Shown here one piece after another: positions 24,701 to 31,862 of a stretch of 64,000 bases of DNA (the first letter of the stretch is position 1; the number at the start of each line of letters is the position of its first letter). This stretch comes from DASWIG01 sp965371445 (GTDB lineage Bacteria > Acidobacteriota > Thermoanaerobaculia > Multivoradales > J023): assembly GCA_965371445.1 (NCBI GenBank), contig CBDUYN010000019.1, positions 29,346-93,345 on the forward strand, in the 5' to 3' direction. Made by a program: the position numbers and the translations under genes. The notes below the pieces were generated by a model. It was given only the letters and a program-made list of their open reading frames with translations, was not told where the DNA came from and ran no database searches.

Positions 24701-27181
24701 CTTGTGGAGGCCGGCGTCGCCAGCGAGGACGTCGTCGCTCTGCTCGCGGAGCGCAGCGTCGACTTCCTCGTCGCTCTCCTCGGTATCTTGAAGGCCGGCG
24801 GGGTCTATCTGCCTCTTGATCCCTTGCACGGTGAAGGACGGCTCTCGCGGGTGCTGCAGCAAAGCGCTCCGCGGTTGGTCCTGGTGGCCGGCTCGCTCGA
24901 AGCCAAGCTCGAGGTGGCGCTCCGCGCTTTCCCCGCGGCAAAGGCCCCCGGCCGTAAGCGGATCGAAGAGCTTCTCGCGAATCCAGCCCCCTCGACATCG
25001 CCGCGCGTCCCTGCGGCGTCCGGAAAGCTCGCCTACGTTCTCTTCACGTCCGGGTCCACCGGACGTCCCAAAGGAGCCATGATCACCCACCAGGGAATGT
25101 GCAACCACTTGGAGGCCAAGATCCGCGACCTCGGCCTGGGGCCTTCGGACGTGGTGGCCCAGACGGCCTCGCAAAGCTTCGACATCTCCGTGTGGCAGCT
25201 CCTCGCCCCCCTGCTGGCGGGCGGGCGCGTTCACGTCGTGGCCCCGGAAGCGGCCCGCGATCCACGGACGCTGCTCGCGGAAGTCGCCCGAGCCGGCGTT
25301 ACCATCCTACAGACGGTCCCGTCGTTCCTGAGCCTGCTGCTCGACGAGCTCGACCGGCACGACGGCCCCCATCCGGCTCTCGGGCGCCTGCGCTGGCTCC
25401 TGTCGATCGGCGAGGCACTGAGTGGACAGCTCGCCCGGCGCTGGCTCCAAGCTTGCCCGGGCCTGCCGCTCGTCAACGCCTACGGCCCTGCCGAATGCGC
25501 GGACACCGTGACCCATCGCGTCTATGTGGATCCGCTGCCCTTCGCCACGCCGGTGACGCTCGGCCGAGTGCTTCCCAACCTGCGCCTCTACCTGCTCGAC
25601 AAGCATCTGGAACCGGTGCCGGAGGGAGCGCCCGGCGAGCTCTGTGTCGCCGGGGTCGGAGTCGGCCGTGGTTACCTCGGCGCGCCGTGGCGTACGGCGC
25701 CGTCCTTCGTGCCGGATCCGTTCAGTGATCATCCTGGAGGACGGCTCTACCGCACCGGCGATCTGGGCCGTTGGCGCTCCGATGGGACGATCGAGTTCCT
25801 GGGACGAAATGACCACCAGGTCAAGATACGGGGTTTCCGGGTCGAGCTGGGAGAGGTCGAAGCCACGCTCCTCGTCCATCCGGCCGTCGCGGAAGCCGCT
25901 GTGGTGGCGGCCGGCGAGGGCGTCGAGCGGCGGCTCGTCGCCTTTGTCGCCCCGGGGGAGTCGGACACCGATCGTCCGGCCAGCGAGCTCGTAGCGCGAC
26001 TCCGCGAGCACCTGGCCGAGCGGTTGCCCGACGCTATGCGCCCCACGGCGATCCGGCTGAGGGCCTCACTGCCGCGGCTACCCAGCGGCAAAGTCGACCG
26101 CAAGGCCCTGGGGCGAGACGCACGGGAAGCTCATGCCACCGCGGGCACGGCCGAATTCGCTGCTCCGCGCAGCCCGCTCGGGAAGGCCCTGGCGGAGATC
26201 TTCTCGGAGCTCCTTCATCGGGAGCGCATCGGCCTTCACGACGACTTCTTCAGCCTCGGAGGCCATTCGCTCCTGGGAGTGGTCTTGACGACCCGGATCG
26301 AGGACCGTTTCGGTGTTCGGCTTCCCCTGGCCGTCCTCTTTCAGGAGCCGACTCTTTCAGGCTTGGCGCGCGCGATCTCCCAACGTACCGCATCAGGTGG
26401 CTCGCCGCTGATCGCCCTCCGGGACGCCAGCCACGAGCCGCCCTTCTTCTGCGTCCATCCGGCGGGCGGTGGGGTCCTGTGCTACGCCGAGCTGGCGCGC
26501 CACCTTGGACCGGATCGGCCCTTCTACGCCCTGGAGGCGCGGGGCTACGAGGGTGACCAACTCCCCCACGACGAGCTGCCGGCGATGGCGGCGGACTACC
26601 TGACGGCGATCCGGGAACGGTGCGGGGAGAGTCCCCGTTGGCTCGCCGGCTGGTCCTTTGGCGGCGTGGTGGCCTTCGAGATGGCCCGCCAGCTCCGGCG
26701 AGAGAGCCAGGAGGCTCCCGGCCTGATCCTCATCGACTCGCCGGCCCCTGGACTTGTGACCCCGGACCGCGACGAGGCCGAGCTGCTCGGCGACTTCGCC
26801 CGCCACCTGGGCCTGGACGCCGCTGCGAACCTACGCGGCCCTCAGGCCCTCGGCAGGATCCACCAGCTGGGCCTTGACGAGGGGCTCTGGTCCGCAGAGG
26901 TCGACCTGGCGCGAATCGAGCGCTACTTTCGACTCTATCGAGCCAACCTCACGGCCTTGGAACGTTACTCTCCACGGCCCTACGACTGCAGGATGACGCT
27001 CTTTCGAGCCCAGGAGGACCTGGGAGGCAACAGCGAACCGACGGCGGGATGGGACTCCTTTGCCGACGAGGTAGAGGTCCGGATCGTCCCCGGGGATCAT
27101 TTCACCATGATGAAGGAGCCGCGCGTCAGAGCCCTGGCCGAGCAGCTGCGCCGATACCTGGAGAGAGGCGGTTCAGGGTGA
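15548..27181 (+). CDS. Non-ribosomal peptide synthetase with embedded sulfotransferase: TubC-C-A-T-C-A-T-ST-C-A-T-TE
   Basis: 3,877 residues from a GTG that overlaps the PKS stop (GTGA). Residues ~1-55 form a TubC-type N-terminal docking domain (ALVWAEGG, then LRQELGEAKGELL). Bases: C 15715-17040 (HHVVVDAWS); A 17100-18570; carrier to 18840; C 18905-20220 (HHIASDGWS); A 20280-21840; carrier 21890-22130 (GGNS); sulfotransferase 22230-23130; C 23205-24530 (HHIASDGWS); A 24590-26090; carrier 26150-26380; type I thioesterase 26400-27160 (Ser 3703 in GWSFGG, Asp in LIDSP, His in GDHF). Hand-read pockets: DAHIVTHVVK (unassigned), DFWNIGMVHK (identical to the classical Thr code), DIQQLIADTK (unassigned). 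The sulfotransferase has PRSGTTLL (5'-phosphosulfate loop) and VRQPYGMIRS (3'-phosphate site). It is the terminal protein of the line; the TE releases or cyclises the product. Confidence 0.95.
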   Translation: MKAERLLATLLERGALVWAEGGELVCRAPASALDPALRQELGEAKGELLPLLGERRRHAPLSPAQERLWFLQQLAPESRAYHLPAARVLRGRLDRGALERALDQILRRHDVLRATFTTVDDRPCQVVAPPRQLRELPLVDLSGLAAARREDEARRLLRIEADRPFDLALGPPARFLLLRLASAEHVFFRSFHHVVVDAWSQGIWRRELTSLYAAYAARRQAALPELALQYDSFAARQRHELRGEKLDELVAWWRDELEGITALELATDRKRPAVPGYRGAGHGFRVGERLTGVLRGLGRGEGATLYMTLLAALMVLLHRWSGQDDVAVGSPVAGRHPAGVEGLIGFFVNTLVLRGRPCGRLRFRDLLRQVRKSCLAAYAHQELPFEKLVEALVPERDLARSPLFQVLLVLHDAPAEAMALPGLTLSSFELGVHRAPFDLTLALSEEDGVLAGLLSYDTDLFHPTTAARLARSYEILLAGAAEDPERELASLPLLDVAERHQLLLEWNDTALASGGAASASGTVVDAFERQAAATPEAVAAVFDEERLSYHELDERAGRLAAELHRRGVGRDDRVGLFVERSLAMAVAVVGVLKAGAAYVPLDPSYPRERLAFMIEEIEGAVLLTQEALTTCLEELSGDTPAPRPVRPDPESLAYVIYTSGSTGRPKGIALGHRALWNLVAWHLEHLLSAARTLQYASLAFDASFHEMFAAWCSGGTVYLVAEEMRRDMAALARFLAAERIEKAILPVVVLQRLAEEILESGLDLGALRELVTTGEQLHVTAAVVELFQRFPQVAFHNHYGPSETHVVTALRLAGDPRGWPSHPPIGRPIAATEIYLLERRGSPAGLGQVGELLVGGVSLARGYLDRPGRTAEWFVPDPFGDRPGGRLYRTGDHARHLGDGRIEFLGRIDLQVKIRGFRVEPEEVEAVLARHPGVREAAVVVRGGGAASGASEGLFLAGFYVAEGDGPAPPAAALRSFLADRLPEPMVPRLFEELEALPLSPTGKLDRAALGRRVLPAAAGSPSSRPRSAVEEILLAIWEDVLGRSPLGVNDHFFELGGHSLLATQVVSRTRRALGVELPLRRLFEKPTVAELADDVVQQRAASLGRSAPPIVPVERGPEVPLSFAQQRLWFLQQLMPSSSVYNMPGAQRLLGRLNVAALDGALGEIVRRHEALRTRFPATDGRPRQEIATAGTWVLPLVDLTSLPQERRPGEACRRLAAERRRPFQLAVELPLRSHLWRLTAEEHVLFVNIHHIASDGWSQGIFDRELTVLYEAFVEGAPSPLSEPGVQYADFAAWQHEWLRGERLKTHLGYWREHLAGLPVLELPTDRPRPAALTHRGATLQLVLPEELSEGLKRLSIDSGTSLFMTLLAGFLTLLRRLTAQGDLAVGIPIASRHYPEVEELIGLFVNTLVLRGDFSWESAEENPSFGELLSRVREWCLEAYDHQDVPFEKLVEELDPQRSRSHMPLVQVIFQHIVARAPVGLPGLRLSPLGVANQTAKLDLVVNMIDTPEGLVGQWQYSLDLFDATTIGRMKGHFAVLLAASVADPARLVPELPLLSAAEAHQLLAEWNVVTPVPPPTTLHALFAARAAERSAATAVAFGNERLSYGELDRRANQLAHHLRGLGVGRETLVGLFLERSPEMVTAILGVLKAGGAYVPLDPVYPRERIAFLLEDARVPIVITQEQLLESLPGHSAAVLCIDGEWERIRRAPAAAPRVEGSPGELAYVIYTSGSTGKPKGVGVPHAQVVRLLTSTAARFHFDSSDTWTLFHSFAFDFSVWELWGALAFGGRLEVVPYWTSRSPEAFYELVTQAGVTVLNQTPSAFQQFMRVDEATRGGEGPLDLRLVIFGGETLELASLAPWFARHGDERPQLVNMYGITETTVHVTCRPLVRADLEGMPGAPEPRPGSVIGRRISDVSLYVLDQHRQPVPIGIPGEVYVGGAGVARGYLNRRSLTAERFVPDPFSDLPGGRPAQDPAPGTRLYKTGDLARLRPDGDLEYLRRIDHQVKIRGFRVELGEVEENLLRHPAVGEAVVVTRGERPEEMALVAYVVTTAGGDEPTLSKLRSFLAGFLPQYMLPSGLVVLDFLPLTAHGKVDRHALPTPSKVPSEISGEYLAPRNEMERFLTGLWREMLGVDPQIPIGVHDNFFALGGNSIRGAMMVNRLQQKLGEIVQVVTIFDAPTIAELGRYLVEQHPQATQRLFGEKPPGDQAGDRSAYQVVDAQRVAEMRALIPSRPFREPGPKNRPAIFLLAPPRSGTTLLRVMLGGHPALFAPPELELLSFHTLAQRRARFTGRDSFWLEGLTRAVMEIHGCDAQEARHIVERCEAEGLTSQALYGRLQSWLGERRLVDKTPSYALDLEILKRAEACFENALYIHLVRQPYGMIRSFEEAKLDQIFFRTEHPFERRELAELIWLVSQENILRFFEKIPDSRRFRISFEELVSDPQPVMQRLCAFLQLEFDPGMVDPYKERSTRMSDGLHAQSRMLGDVKFHQHERIDASVAERWKAHYEEDFLGRVTWDVAVSLGYPRSAPQAAQVAVPGAPSPRRPESGAPPLSFAQERLWFLQQLTADSAAYNIPVAQRLVGHLDVAALSCALGEVVRRHEALRTLFPAPDGRPCQIIAGAGPWVLPLVDVTALPQERRLDETRCRLTAEARRPFRLAAELPLRSHLWRLAAEEHVLFVNTHHIASDGWSQGIFNREWTVLYEAFVRGAPSPLPEPGVQYADFAVWQREWLRGKVLETQLAYWRRQLDDFQVLELPTDRPRPAVRTDTGASLSLALPEEPSRWLRQLSIEVGASLFMTLLSAFMALLYRLTGQTDLAVGSPIANRRYEEIEGLIGFFVNTLVLRSRPEPRQSFGDLLARVRELCLEAYLHQDLPFEKLVEELDPERDQARSPLFQVMFTVQNAPAKVMRMPGIEDSPFALSWGGSRFDLEVSLFEAKGRIRGSIGYNADLFHATTVARLVRHYETLLAELGEHPERRLGSLSLLAAAERQQLLLEWNDTAAQGAAGPLVSRIEIQTRRTPGAVAATDRTSQLSYGELDARSSRLAHRLVEAGVASEDVVALLAERSVDFLVALLGILKAGGVYLPLDPLHGEGRLSRVLQQSAPRLVLVAGSLEAKLEVALRAFPAAKAPGRKRIEELLANPAPSTSPRVPAASGKLAYVLFTSGSTGRPKGAMITHQGMCNHLEAKIRDLGLGPSDVVAQTASQSFDISVWQLLAPLLAGGRVHVVAPEAARDPRTLLAEVARAGVTILQTVPSFLSLLLDELDRHDGPHPALGRLRWLLSIGEALSGQLARRWLQACPGLPLVNAYGPAECADTVTHRVYVDPLPFATPVTLGRVLPNLRLYLLDKHLEPVPEGAPGELCVAGVGVGRGYLGAPWRTAPSFVPDPFSDHPGGRLYRTGDLGRWRSDGTIEFLGRNDHQVKIRGFRVELGEVEATLLVHPAVAEAAVVAAGEGVERRLVAFVAPGESDTDRPASELVARLREHLAERLPDAMRPTAIRLRASLPRLPSGKVDRKALGRDAREAHATAGTAEFAAPRSPLGKALAEIFSELLHRERIGLHDDFFSLGGHSLLGVVLTTRIEDRFGVRLPLAVLFQEPTLSGLARAISQRTASGGSPLIALRDASHEPPFFCVHPAGGGVLCYAELARHLGPDRPFYALEARGYEGDQLPHDELPAMAADYLTAIRERCGESPRWLAGWSFGGVVAFEMARQLRRESQEAPGLILIDSPAPGLVTPDRDEAELLGDFARHLGLDAAANLRGPQALGRIHQLGLDEGLWSAEVDLARIERYFRLYRANLTALERYSPRPYDCRMTLFRAQEDLGGNSEPTAGWDSFADEVEVRIVPGDHFTMMKEPRVRALAEQLRRYLERGGSG
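22230..23130 (+). other. Embedded PAPS-type sulfotransferase domain between Thr-module carrier and next C domain
   Basis: About 300 residues with no NRPS homology lie between the carrier of the second module (GGNSIRG) and the next condensation domain. Visible sulfotransferase signatures: APPRSGTTLL (phosphosulfate-binding loop), LVDKTPSYALD, HLVRQPYGMIRSF (Arg and Ser of the 3'-phosphate site), and FEELVSDPQPVMQRLCAFL near the end, as in the Sulfotransferase_3 family. The frame is continuous through it, so it is part of the megasynthase. The preceding A domain reads as Thr, so the obvious acceptor is the carrier-bound Thr hydroxyl. Known precedent (CurM of curacin synthesis) uses an embedded ST to activate a beta-hydroxyl for elimination. 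Whether this one leaves a stable sulfate or sets up dehydration is inference. Confidence 0.88.
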
Positions 27182-30100
27182 AAGACAGGTGGCCCTGGCT
27201 CGGCCGGCGATCCGTTCGAGGCCCCGGGTCGAAGCCTCCGCCGCCAGGTCGACGACCTCCCGGCAAGCCTCCCGCGGCTCACCGCCGCCGGCCATGGCGA
27301 CACGAGCCGCCGAGATCGCGACGGCGAGCTGGACCTCCAGGCTCTGGCTGATTGAACCTTCTTCACGCAGAGCCGGGAGCATCTCCTGTGCCGCGGCGCT
27401 TTCCCCGGCTTCGAGCAACGCTTCGGCGAGAGCCGCGGCGGCAAGCCGGGTACGATCGCGCAGACCCTGGGCCTCGAATCCGCGGCGGGCCTCCTCCAGG
27501 AGCTTGACCGCCTCGGCGCCCCGCCCCTGCTCGCGCAGGAGCCGCGATCGCAGAAACAGGAGCTCCGAACGGTCGGCGGCGAGCTCGGCGAGGACCTCTT
27601 CGACGACATCGAGCTCCTGGGAAGCCTTCTCGAGATCCCCCCGCGCGAGATACAGCTCCGCCCTTCTGGAATGGATGGTGAGCGAAAGCTCACGGCTCTC
27701 CAGCCTGACGTTTTCCTGCTCCGCCCTTTCATACCAGGCCTCGACCTCGTCGAGCTTGCCCTCCTTCAAGAGGAGGATTCCCATGCTGACGCAACTCTCC
27801 AGCAAGACGAGGCCGTAGTCGATCTCCTCGGCATACTTGACCGCACGGGCCAATCCCTCGGCGGCCGAGGTGAGCTCCCCCAGAGCGATCTCCACCTCCG
27901 CGATGTGCTTGATCCGCGTGACCTCTCTCTTCCTGTCGCCGAGGTCAACAGCGAGAGCCAGCGATTCCTCAAAGAGAGCCTTCGCTCCCCGCAGATCGCC
28001 CCGGCGGTGCATCGTGTCGGCCAGGTTGGTCTGCAGCGTCGCGATCTGTCGGCGGTTGCCGGTTTGGCTGACGATCTGAAGCGCTTCCCGGTGGATGGCC
28101 TCCGAGCGATCGAGCTGACCCCGTGACTTGATCAGGTTCGCCGAGATGTTCATGACGTCGGCCGCGCCGTTCGTGTCGCCGACGCTCAGGTAGAGGTCTC
28201 GGGCCCGCTGCAGGCTTGCCTCGGCCTTCTCGTTCTCGCCGCGGGCCTTGTAGACCACACCCTGCCAACGCAAAGCACGGGCATGGGCGAGCTTCGCCCC
28301 CAGCGCCTCCGCCCTGGCGGCGCCGGCCTCGGCGGCGGCCAGGAGGCGGGTGTAGTCCGAAAGCGAATAGGCGATGCCCGCTTCCAGGATGTCGATTCGC
28401 GGATCCTCGTTGAGCGGTGCGGGCAGCTGGCGCAGCGACTCCAAGGTCAGGAGTGCCTTCTGGCTCTGGCCGTTGTCCTCGACAGAAGCCAGGAGGAGAC
28501 CGTACTCCAGGTTGTCCGGAAAAAAGCGCCACACCGCCCCATAGACCCCGGCGGCTTCCTGCCACTGCCCCGTGGTCGTGTAGTAGCGGCCCTCGATCAA
28601 GAGCGTCGCCTCGCGTGACAGCCCCCGCCGCCGCTCGAAGGCCTCGCGGGCGCTCTCCTGGGCCTCCCTGGAGTAGCCGAGCGTTCTCCAGGCCTTGCTC
28701 AACGCCAGGTGCGCGAGCGCGTAGCCCGGGTCGGCGGCGACCGCCTTTTCGAGCAGCTCCTTGGCCTCGATCGCTTCATACCGCCGCAGCTTTTTGAGGC
28801 CCTGGTAGTAGAGCTGAGCCGCCTCGGGGTTCTCGGAATGAGTCGCCCGCATCGCCGCGCTCTGCTGGGGCGTCAGCATGCCCGCCCCGAGGGTCGTGCG
28901 CAGGCTCGTCCCGGCGCGCGCGACCAGGTCCACCAAGTCGGTACCGGTCCCCGTCTCGCGGACGCTCACCAGCACTTCGCTGCTCAGGGTCGACTGCACT
29001 GCCGGTTGGATCGTCAGTTGCTGCGCCGCGCCCTGGCCGAGGACGAGATACGAGCCGACGACGACATAGTCGGTCCCGAGGTTGCCGCCAATCGCGGCCA
29101 GGGCCTCGGCGTCAAAAGTCTCGCTCTCGGAAATCCCCAGGTCGAGCTTCATGCGCTCGACGTTGGCCCCGGGGACGAGTCGCAGATCTTCGCCGGCCCC
29201 GAGCTCGACGGTGATCAGCTCGGCGAGCGCGGTCCCGATCCAGGCGACCTTGGGATCGCCGGAGAGGTTCGTAAAGCCGACGACCGCCACCGACGGCCGC
29301 GCCGCGCTACGGCTCTTGACCCAGGAGAAGTAGGCCGCGGCGAGAAGCGCCACGACCACGAGCGCCGCCACCAGCCACAGGTGCCGGCGGACGCGCCGCG
29401 CTTTTCTCACGCTCCGGGGTGCCTTGAGCGGAGCGGTTCCGGGACGGCCGACCTCGAAGACCTGGAGCGGCTTGTCGACGCCCTGAAGCTCGTAGGGCCC
29501 GTGGTGAAGCCACCGCAGCCCGTCCTCGGCGTCGGTGGGAGAAAGAGCCCGCTGCGCCAGCTCGAAGGCCGCCTGGGTCACAAGCGTCTGCCCGCCCTCG
29601 GCCAACGACATCACCCGCGCGGCGATCGACTTGGCCAGACCCTCGACCTCCAGAGGCTTGGCTCCCCGAGCCACGTCGTCCGGCGAGTTCTGGCGCACGA
29701 AGATCTCCCCGAGATGGAGACCGGTACGGGCCGTCAGGCTCACGCCGACCTCCTCCGAGAGGAGGCGCAGCTCCTCGTGGTAGGCGAGCGCCCACTCGAC
29801 GGCGTCGCTCGGCCGGTCAAAGATCATCAGGAAACCGTCGGACTTGTCGATCTCCTTGCCGGCGTAGCGAAGCAGGAGGTCGCGGGCGATGCGGTCGTGG
29901 CTGGCGAAGACCTCCGAGGCCAGCTCGTCGCCCAGACGGGCGACCAGGTCGGTGCTCCGGACGAGATCGCTCAAGAGCACCGTACGTATCGCGACATCGG
30001 TACGCGAAGTGGAGAGGAGGCTCTCCCGGCTGTGGCTCACCGCCGACCATGCGCCGGAGCGCGAGAGCCGGGGGGAGGAACGCGACCACCTTTCCGAGGA

Positions 30101-30976
30101 CGGCTCGTCGTCCTCGGGCTCCGGGTACGAGTCGCTCCAGCTCAGCTCCTGCGCCACGGCGTCGAGCGCCTTGAGCACCTCCAGCGCGTCGTGGGGCCGC
30201 TGCTCGCGTTGCTTTTGCAGCAGCCGGTCGACCAGCTCGGAAAACGACGGCGAAACTTGCGGGTTGAGCTCGTGGACCGGAGCCGGCTGGTGCTCGACGA
30301 TCTGCTTTAAGATCTCGGCCCTGCCCGAGCCGCGGAAGGGAGCGACACCGGTCAGCATCTCGTAGAGCAGCGTCCCGAGGGCAAAAAAGTCGCTACGTTG
30401 ATCCACCTCCTCGCCAAGGGTCTGCTCCGGCGACATGGCCGCCACCGTACCCACGATCGCCCCGTCCTCGGTGAGCGACGCTTCGTCTTCCCACACCCGC
30501 TTGGCGAGGCCGAAATCGAGGACCTTGACCTGGCCGTCGACGGCGAGCATGACGTTGTCGGCCTTCAGGTCGCGGTGCACGATGCCGTTGGCATGGGCGG
30601 CCGCCAGGGCACGCGTGACCTTGCGGACGATGCCGAGCGCTTCGCCAGGCGCCAGGGGAGCCGAACGCAGCTCCTCACGCAGCGAGTGGCCCTCGATCAT
30701 CTCCATGACGATCCAGTCGCCCTCGGGAGTGTCGACGATGTCGTAGACCTGGACGATGGAGGAGTGCCGCAGGCGCGCCACGGCCCGCGCCTCGCGCCGG
30801 AAACGCTCCCGCAGCTGCGGATTCCCGGTGTCGGCGCGAATCCGCTTCAGGGCGACCGGACGGTCGAGTCGCTCGTCGAAGCCGCAAAAGACCTTTCCCA
30901 TGCCGCCGGCACCCAAAGGGCGGTCGACACGATAGGGACCCACGGTCTCCGGCCAGGTTTTCCGGGGCGTGTCCAC
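27173..30976 (-). CDS. Ser/Thr protein kinase - adenylate/guanylate cyclase-like - TPR signalling protein
   Basis: 1,267 residues from a GTG start. Residues ~13-275 are a Hanks-type kinase with GAGGMGKV glycine loop, HRDLKADN catalytic loop, DFGLAK and SPEQ. Residues ~330-510 resemble a class III nucleotide cyclase; both metal-binding Asp positions are kept (LLSDLVRST and KSDGF), and TGLHLGEI follows. One membrane segment lies at ~527-550. Next comes a region resembling the FlgO/CsgG-like part of TolB-type kinases (VAVVGFTNLSGD), and from ~715 to the end many TPR-like helical repeats with an Ala/Leu-rich pattern. The kinase and cyclase should be cytoplasmic and the TPRs on the other side of the membrane. 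It overlaps the NRPS stop tail-to-tail by 9 bases. No Shine-Dalgarno precedes the GTG and a good promoter ends just before it, so the mRNA may be leaderless. Substrates are unknown; a role in controlling the NRPS is only suggested by position. Confidence 0.9.
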   Translation of the reverse strand: MDTPRKTWPETVGPYRVDRPLGAGGMGKVFCGFDERLDRPVALKRIRADTGNPQLRERFRREARAVARLRHSSIVQVYDIVDTPEGDWIVMEMIEGHSLREELRSAPLAPGEALGIVRKVTRALAAAHANGIVHRDLKADNVMLAVDGQVKVLDFGLAKRVWEDEASLTEDGAIVGTVAAMSPEQTLGEEVDQRSDFFALGTLLYEMLTGVAPFRGSGRAEILKQIVEHQPAPVHELNPQVSPSFSELVDRLLQKQREQRPHDALEVLKALDAVAQELSWSDSYPEPEDDEPSSERWSRSSPRLSRSGAWSAVSHSRESLLSTSRTDVAIRTVLLSDLVRSTDLVARLGDELASEVFASHDRIARDLLLRYAGKEIDKSDGFLMIFDRPSDAVEWALAYHEELRLLSEEVGVSLTARTGLHLGEIFVRQNSPDDVARGAKPLEVEGLAKSIAARVMSLAEGGQTLVTQAAFELAQRALSPTDAEDGLRWLHHGPYELQGVDKPLQVFEVGRPGTAPLKAPRSVRKARRVRRHLWLVAALVVVALLAAAYFSWVKSRSAARPSVAVVGFTNLSGDPKVAWIGTALAELITVELGAGEDLRLVPGANVERMKLDLGISESETFDAEALAAIGGNLGTDYVVVGSYLVLGQGAAQQLTIQPAVQSTLSSEVLVSVRETGTGTDLVDLVARAGTSLRTTLGAGMLTPQQSAAMRATHSENPEAAQLYYQGLKKLRRYEAIEAKELLEKAVAADPGYALAHLALSKAWRTLGYSREAQESAREAFERRRGLSREATLLIEGRYYTTTGQWQEAAGVYGAVWRFFPDNLEYGLLLASVEDNGQSQKALLTLESLRQLPAPLNEDPRIDILEAGIAYSLSDYTRLLAAAEAGAARAEALGAKLAHARALRWQGVVYKARGENEKAEASLQRARDLYLSVGDTNGAADVMNISANLIKSRGQLDRSEAIHREALQIVSQTGNRRQIATLQTNLADTMHRRGDLRGAKALFEESLALAVDLGDRKREVTRIKHIAEVEIALGELTSAAEGLARAVKYAEEIDYGLVLLESCVSMGILLLKEGKLDEVEAWYERAEQENVRLESRELSLTIHSRRAELYLARGDLEKASQELDVVEEVLAELAADRSELLFLRSRLLREQGRGAEAVKLLEEARRGFEAQGLRDRTRLAAAALAEALLEAGESAAAQEMLPALREEGSISQSLEVQLAVAISAARVAMAGGGEPREACREVVDLAAEASTRGLERIAGRARATCLSP

Positions 30977-30982
30977 GGCGTC

Positions 30983-31009
30983 AGTCTAGACTCGGATCCG
31001 AGTCACTGC
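30983..31009 (-). promoter_or_regulatory. Promoter with 16-bp palindrome in the spacer, upstream of the kinase gene
   Basis: On the minus strand TTGCAG and TAGACT are separated by exactly 17 bases. The spacer is filled by the perfect palindrome GACTCGGATCCGAGTC (30989-31004). The -10 ends about 7 bases before the kinase GTG (30976), which would place the transcription start at or next to the start codon. The palindrome could be an operator, or a hairpin ending the upstream crotonase operon; no U-tract follows it, which favours an operator. Confidence 0.55.
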
Positions 31010-31060
31010 AACTGTGGGCCGGACCTCGACCCCACGGATTGGCCGACTCGGGCAGACCCT

Positions 31061-31837
31061 CTAGCGGCCCTTCCACTCCGCCGGACGCTTGGCGAGGAAA
31101 GCCTCGACGCCCTCTTTCTTGTCTTCGGTCGAGAAGCAGAGGCAGAAGAGGTCGCGTTCGTAGAGGATCCCCTCTTCGATCGCCATGCGCTCGCTCGCCC
31201 GGACGGCCTCCTTGGCGACCCGCAACGTCACGGGGCTTTTCGAGGCGATCTTCGCCGCGAGCTTCAAGGTCCGCTCGCGCAGCTCCTCGGGCGCGACGAC
31301 CTCGTCGACGAGCCCGATGCGGAAGGCCTCCGCCGCCGGGATCATGTCGCCCGAGAGGATCAGCTTCATGGCGTAGCCGACGCCGACGATGCGCGGCATC
31401 CGCTGCGTACCGCCGCCGCCCGGGATCAGGCCCAGGTTGATCTCCGGCTGCCCGAAGCGGGCTTTCTCCGAAGCGATCCGGAGGTCGCAAGACATCGCCA
31501 TCTCGCAGCCACCGCCGAGGCAAAAGCCGTTGATCATCGCGATCACCGGCTTCGGATAGGCCGCCATGTAGTCGAAAATCCGCGGGAAGCGCATCGCCTC
31601 GCGCTGGTCGAAGGGACTGCGCCCCTCGAACTCCTTGATGTCGGCGCCGGCGACGAAGGACTTCTCGCCGGCTCCCGTCACGACGATCACGCCGATCGAG
31701 TCGTCGCCCTTCAGCTCTTCGAGGATGGCGAGCATCTCGTCGCGGACCTGCTGGTTCAAGGCGTTCAGTTTATCGGGACGGTTGATCGTCAAAATGGCCA
31801 CGCGTCCGTCGCGTTCTTGAAGGATGGTCTCGGCCAT
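31061..31837 (-). CDS. Enoyl-CoA hydratase (crotonase family)
   Basis: 258 residues, normal length for the family. Both catalytic glutamates of enoyl-CoA hydratase are present: Glu112 in GGGCEMAM and Glu132 in QPEINLGLIPG. The oxyanion-hole segment VAGADIKE is also present. It should hydrate trans-2-enoyl-CoA to 3-hydroxyacyl-CoA in fatty-acid or amino-acid breakdown, in the cytoplasm. It is the last gene of a three-gene minus-strand unit with the thiolase (25-base gap) and a second crotonase. A 3-hydroxybutyryl-CoA dehydratase role in butyrate/PHB metabolism is equally possible. Confidence 0.92.
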   Translation of the reverse strand: MAETILQERDGRVAILTINRPDKLNALNQQVRDEMLAILEELKGDDSIGVIVVTGAGEKSFVAGADIKEFEGRSPFDQREAMRFPRIFDYMAAYPKPVIAMINGFCLGGGCEMAMSCDLRIASEKARFGQPEINLGLIPGGGGTQRMPRIVGVGYAMKLILSGDMIPAAEAFRIGLVDEVVAPEELRERTLKLAAKIASKSPVTLRVAKEAVRASERMAIEEGILYERDLFCLCFSTEDKKEGVEAFLAKRPAEWKGR

Positions 31838-31862
31838 GCCGTTCTTCTCCTTGTCGTATGGA

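Noticed and set aside
30989..31004. 16-bp palindrome as an intrinsic terminator of the crotonase operon
   Set aside because: No T-tract follows on the minus strand, and its position inside a -35/-10 pair fits an operator better.
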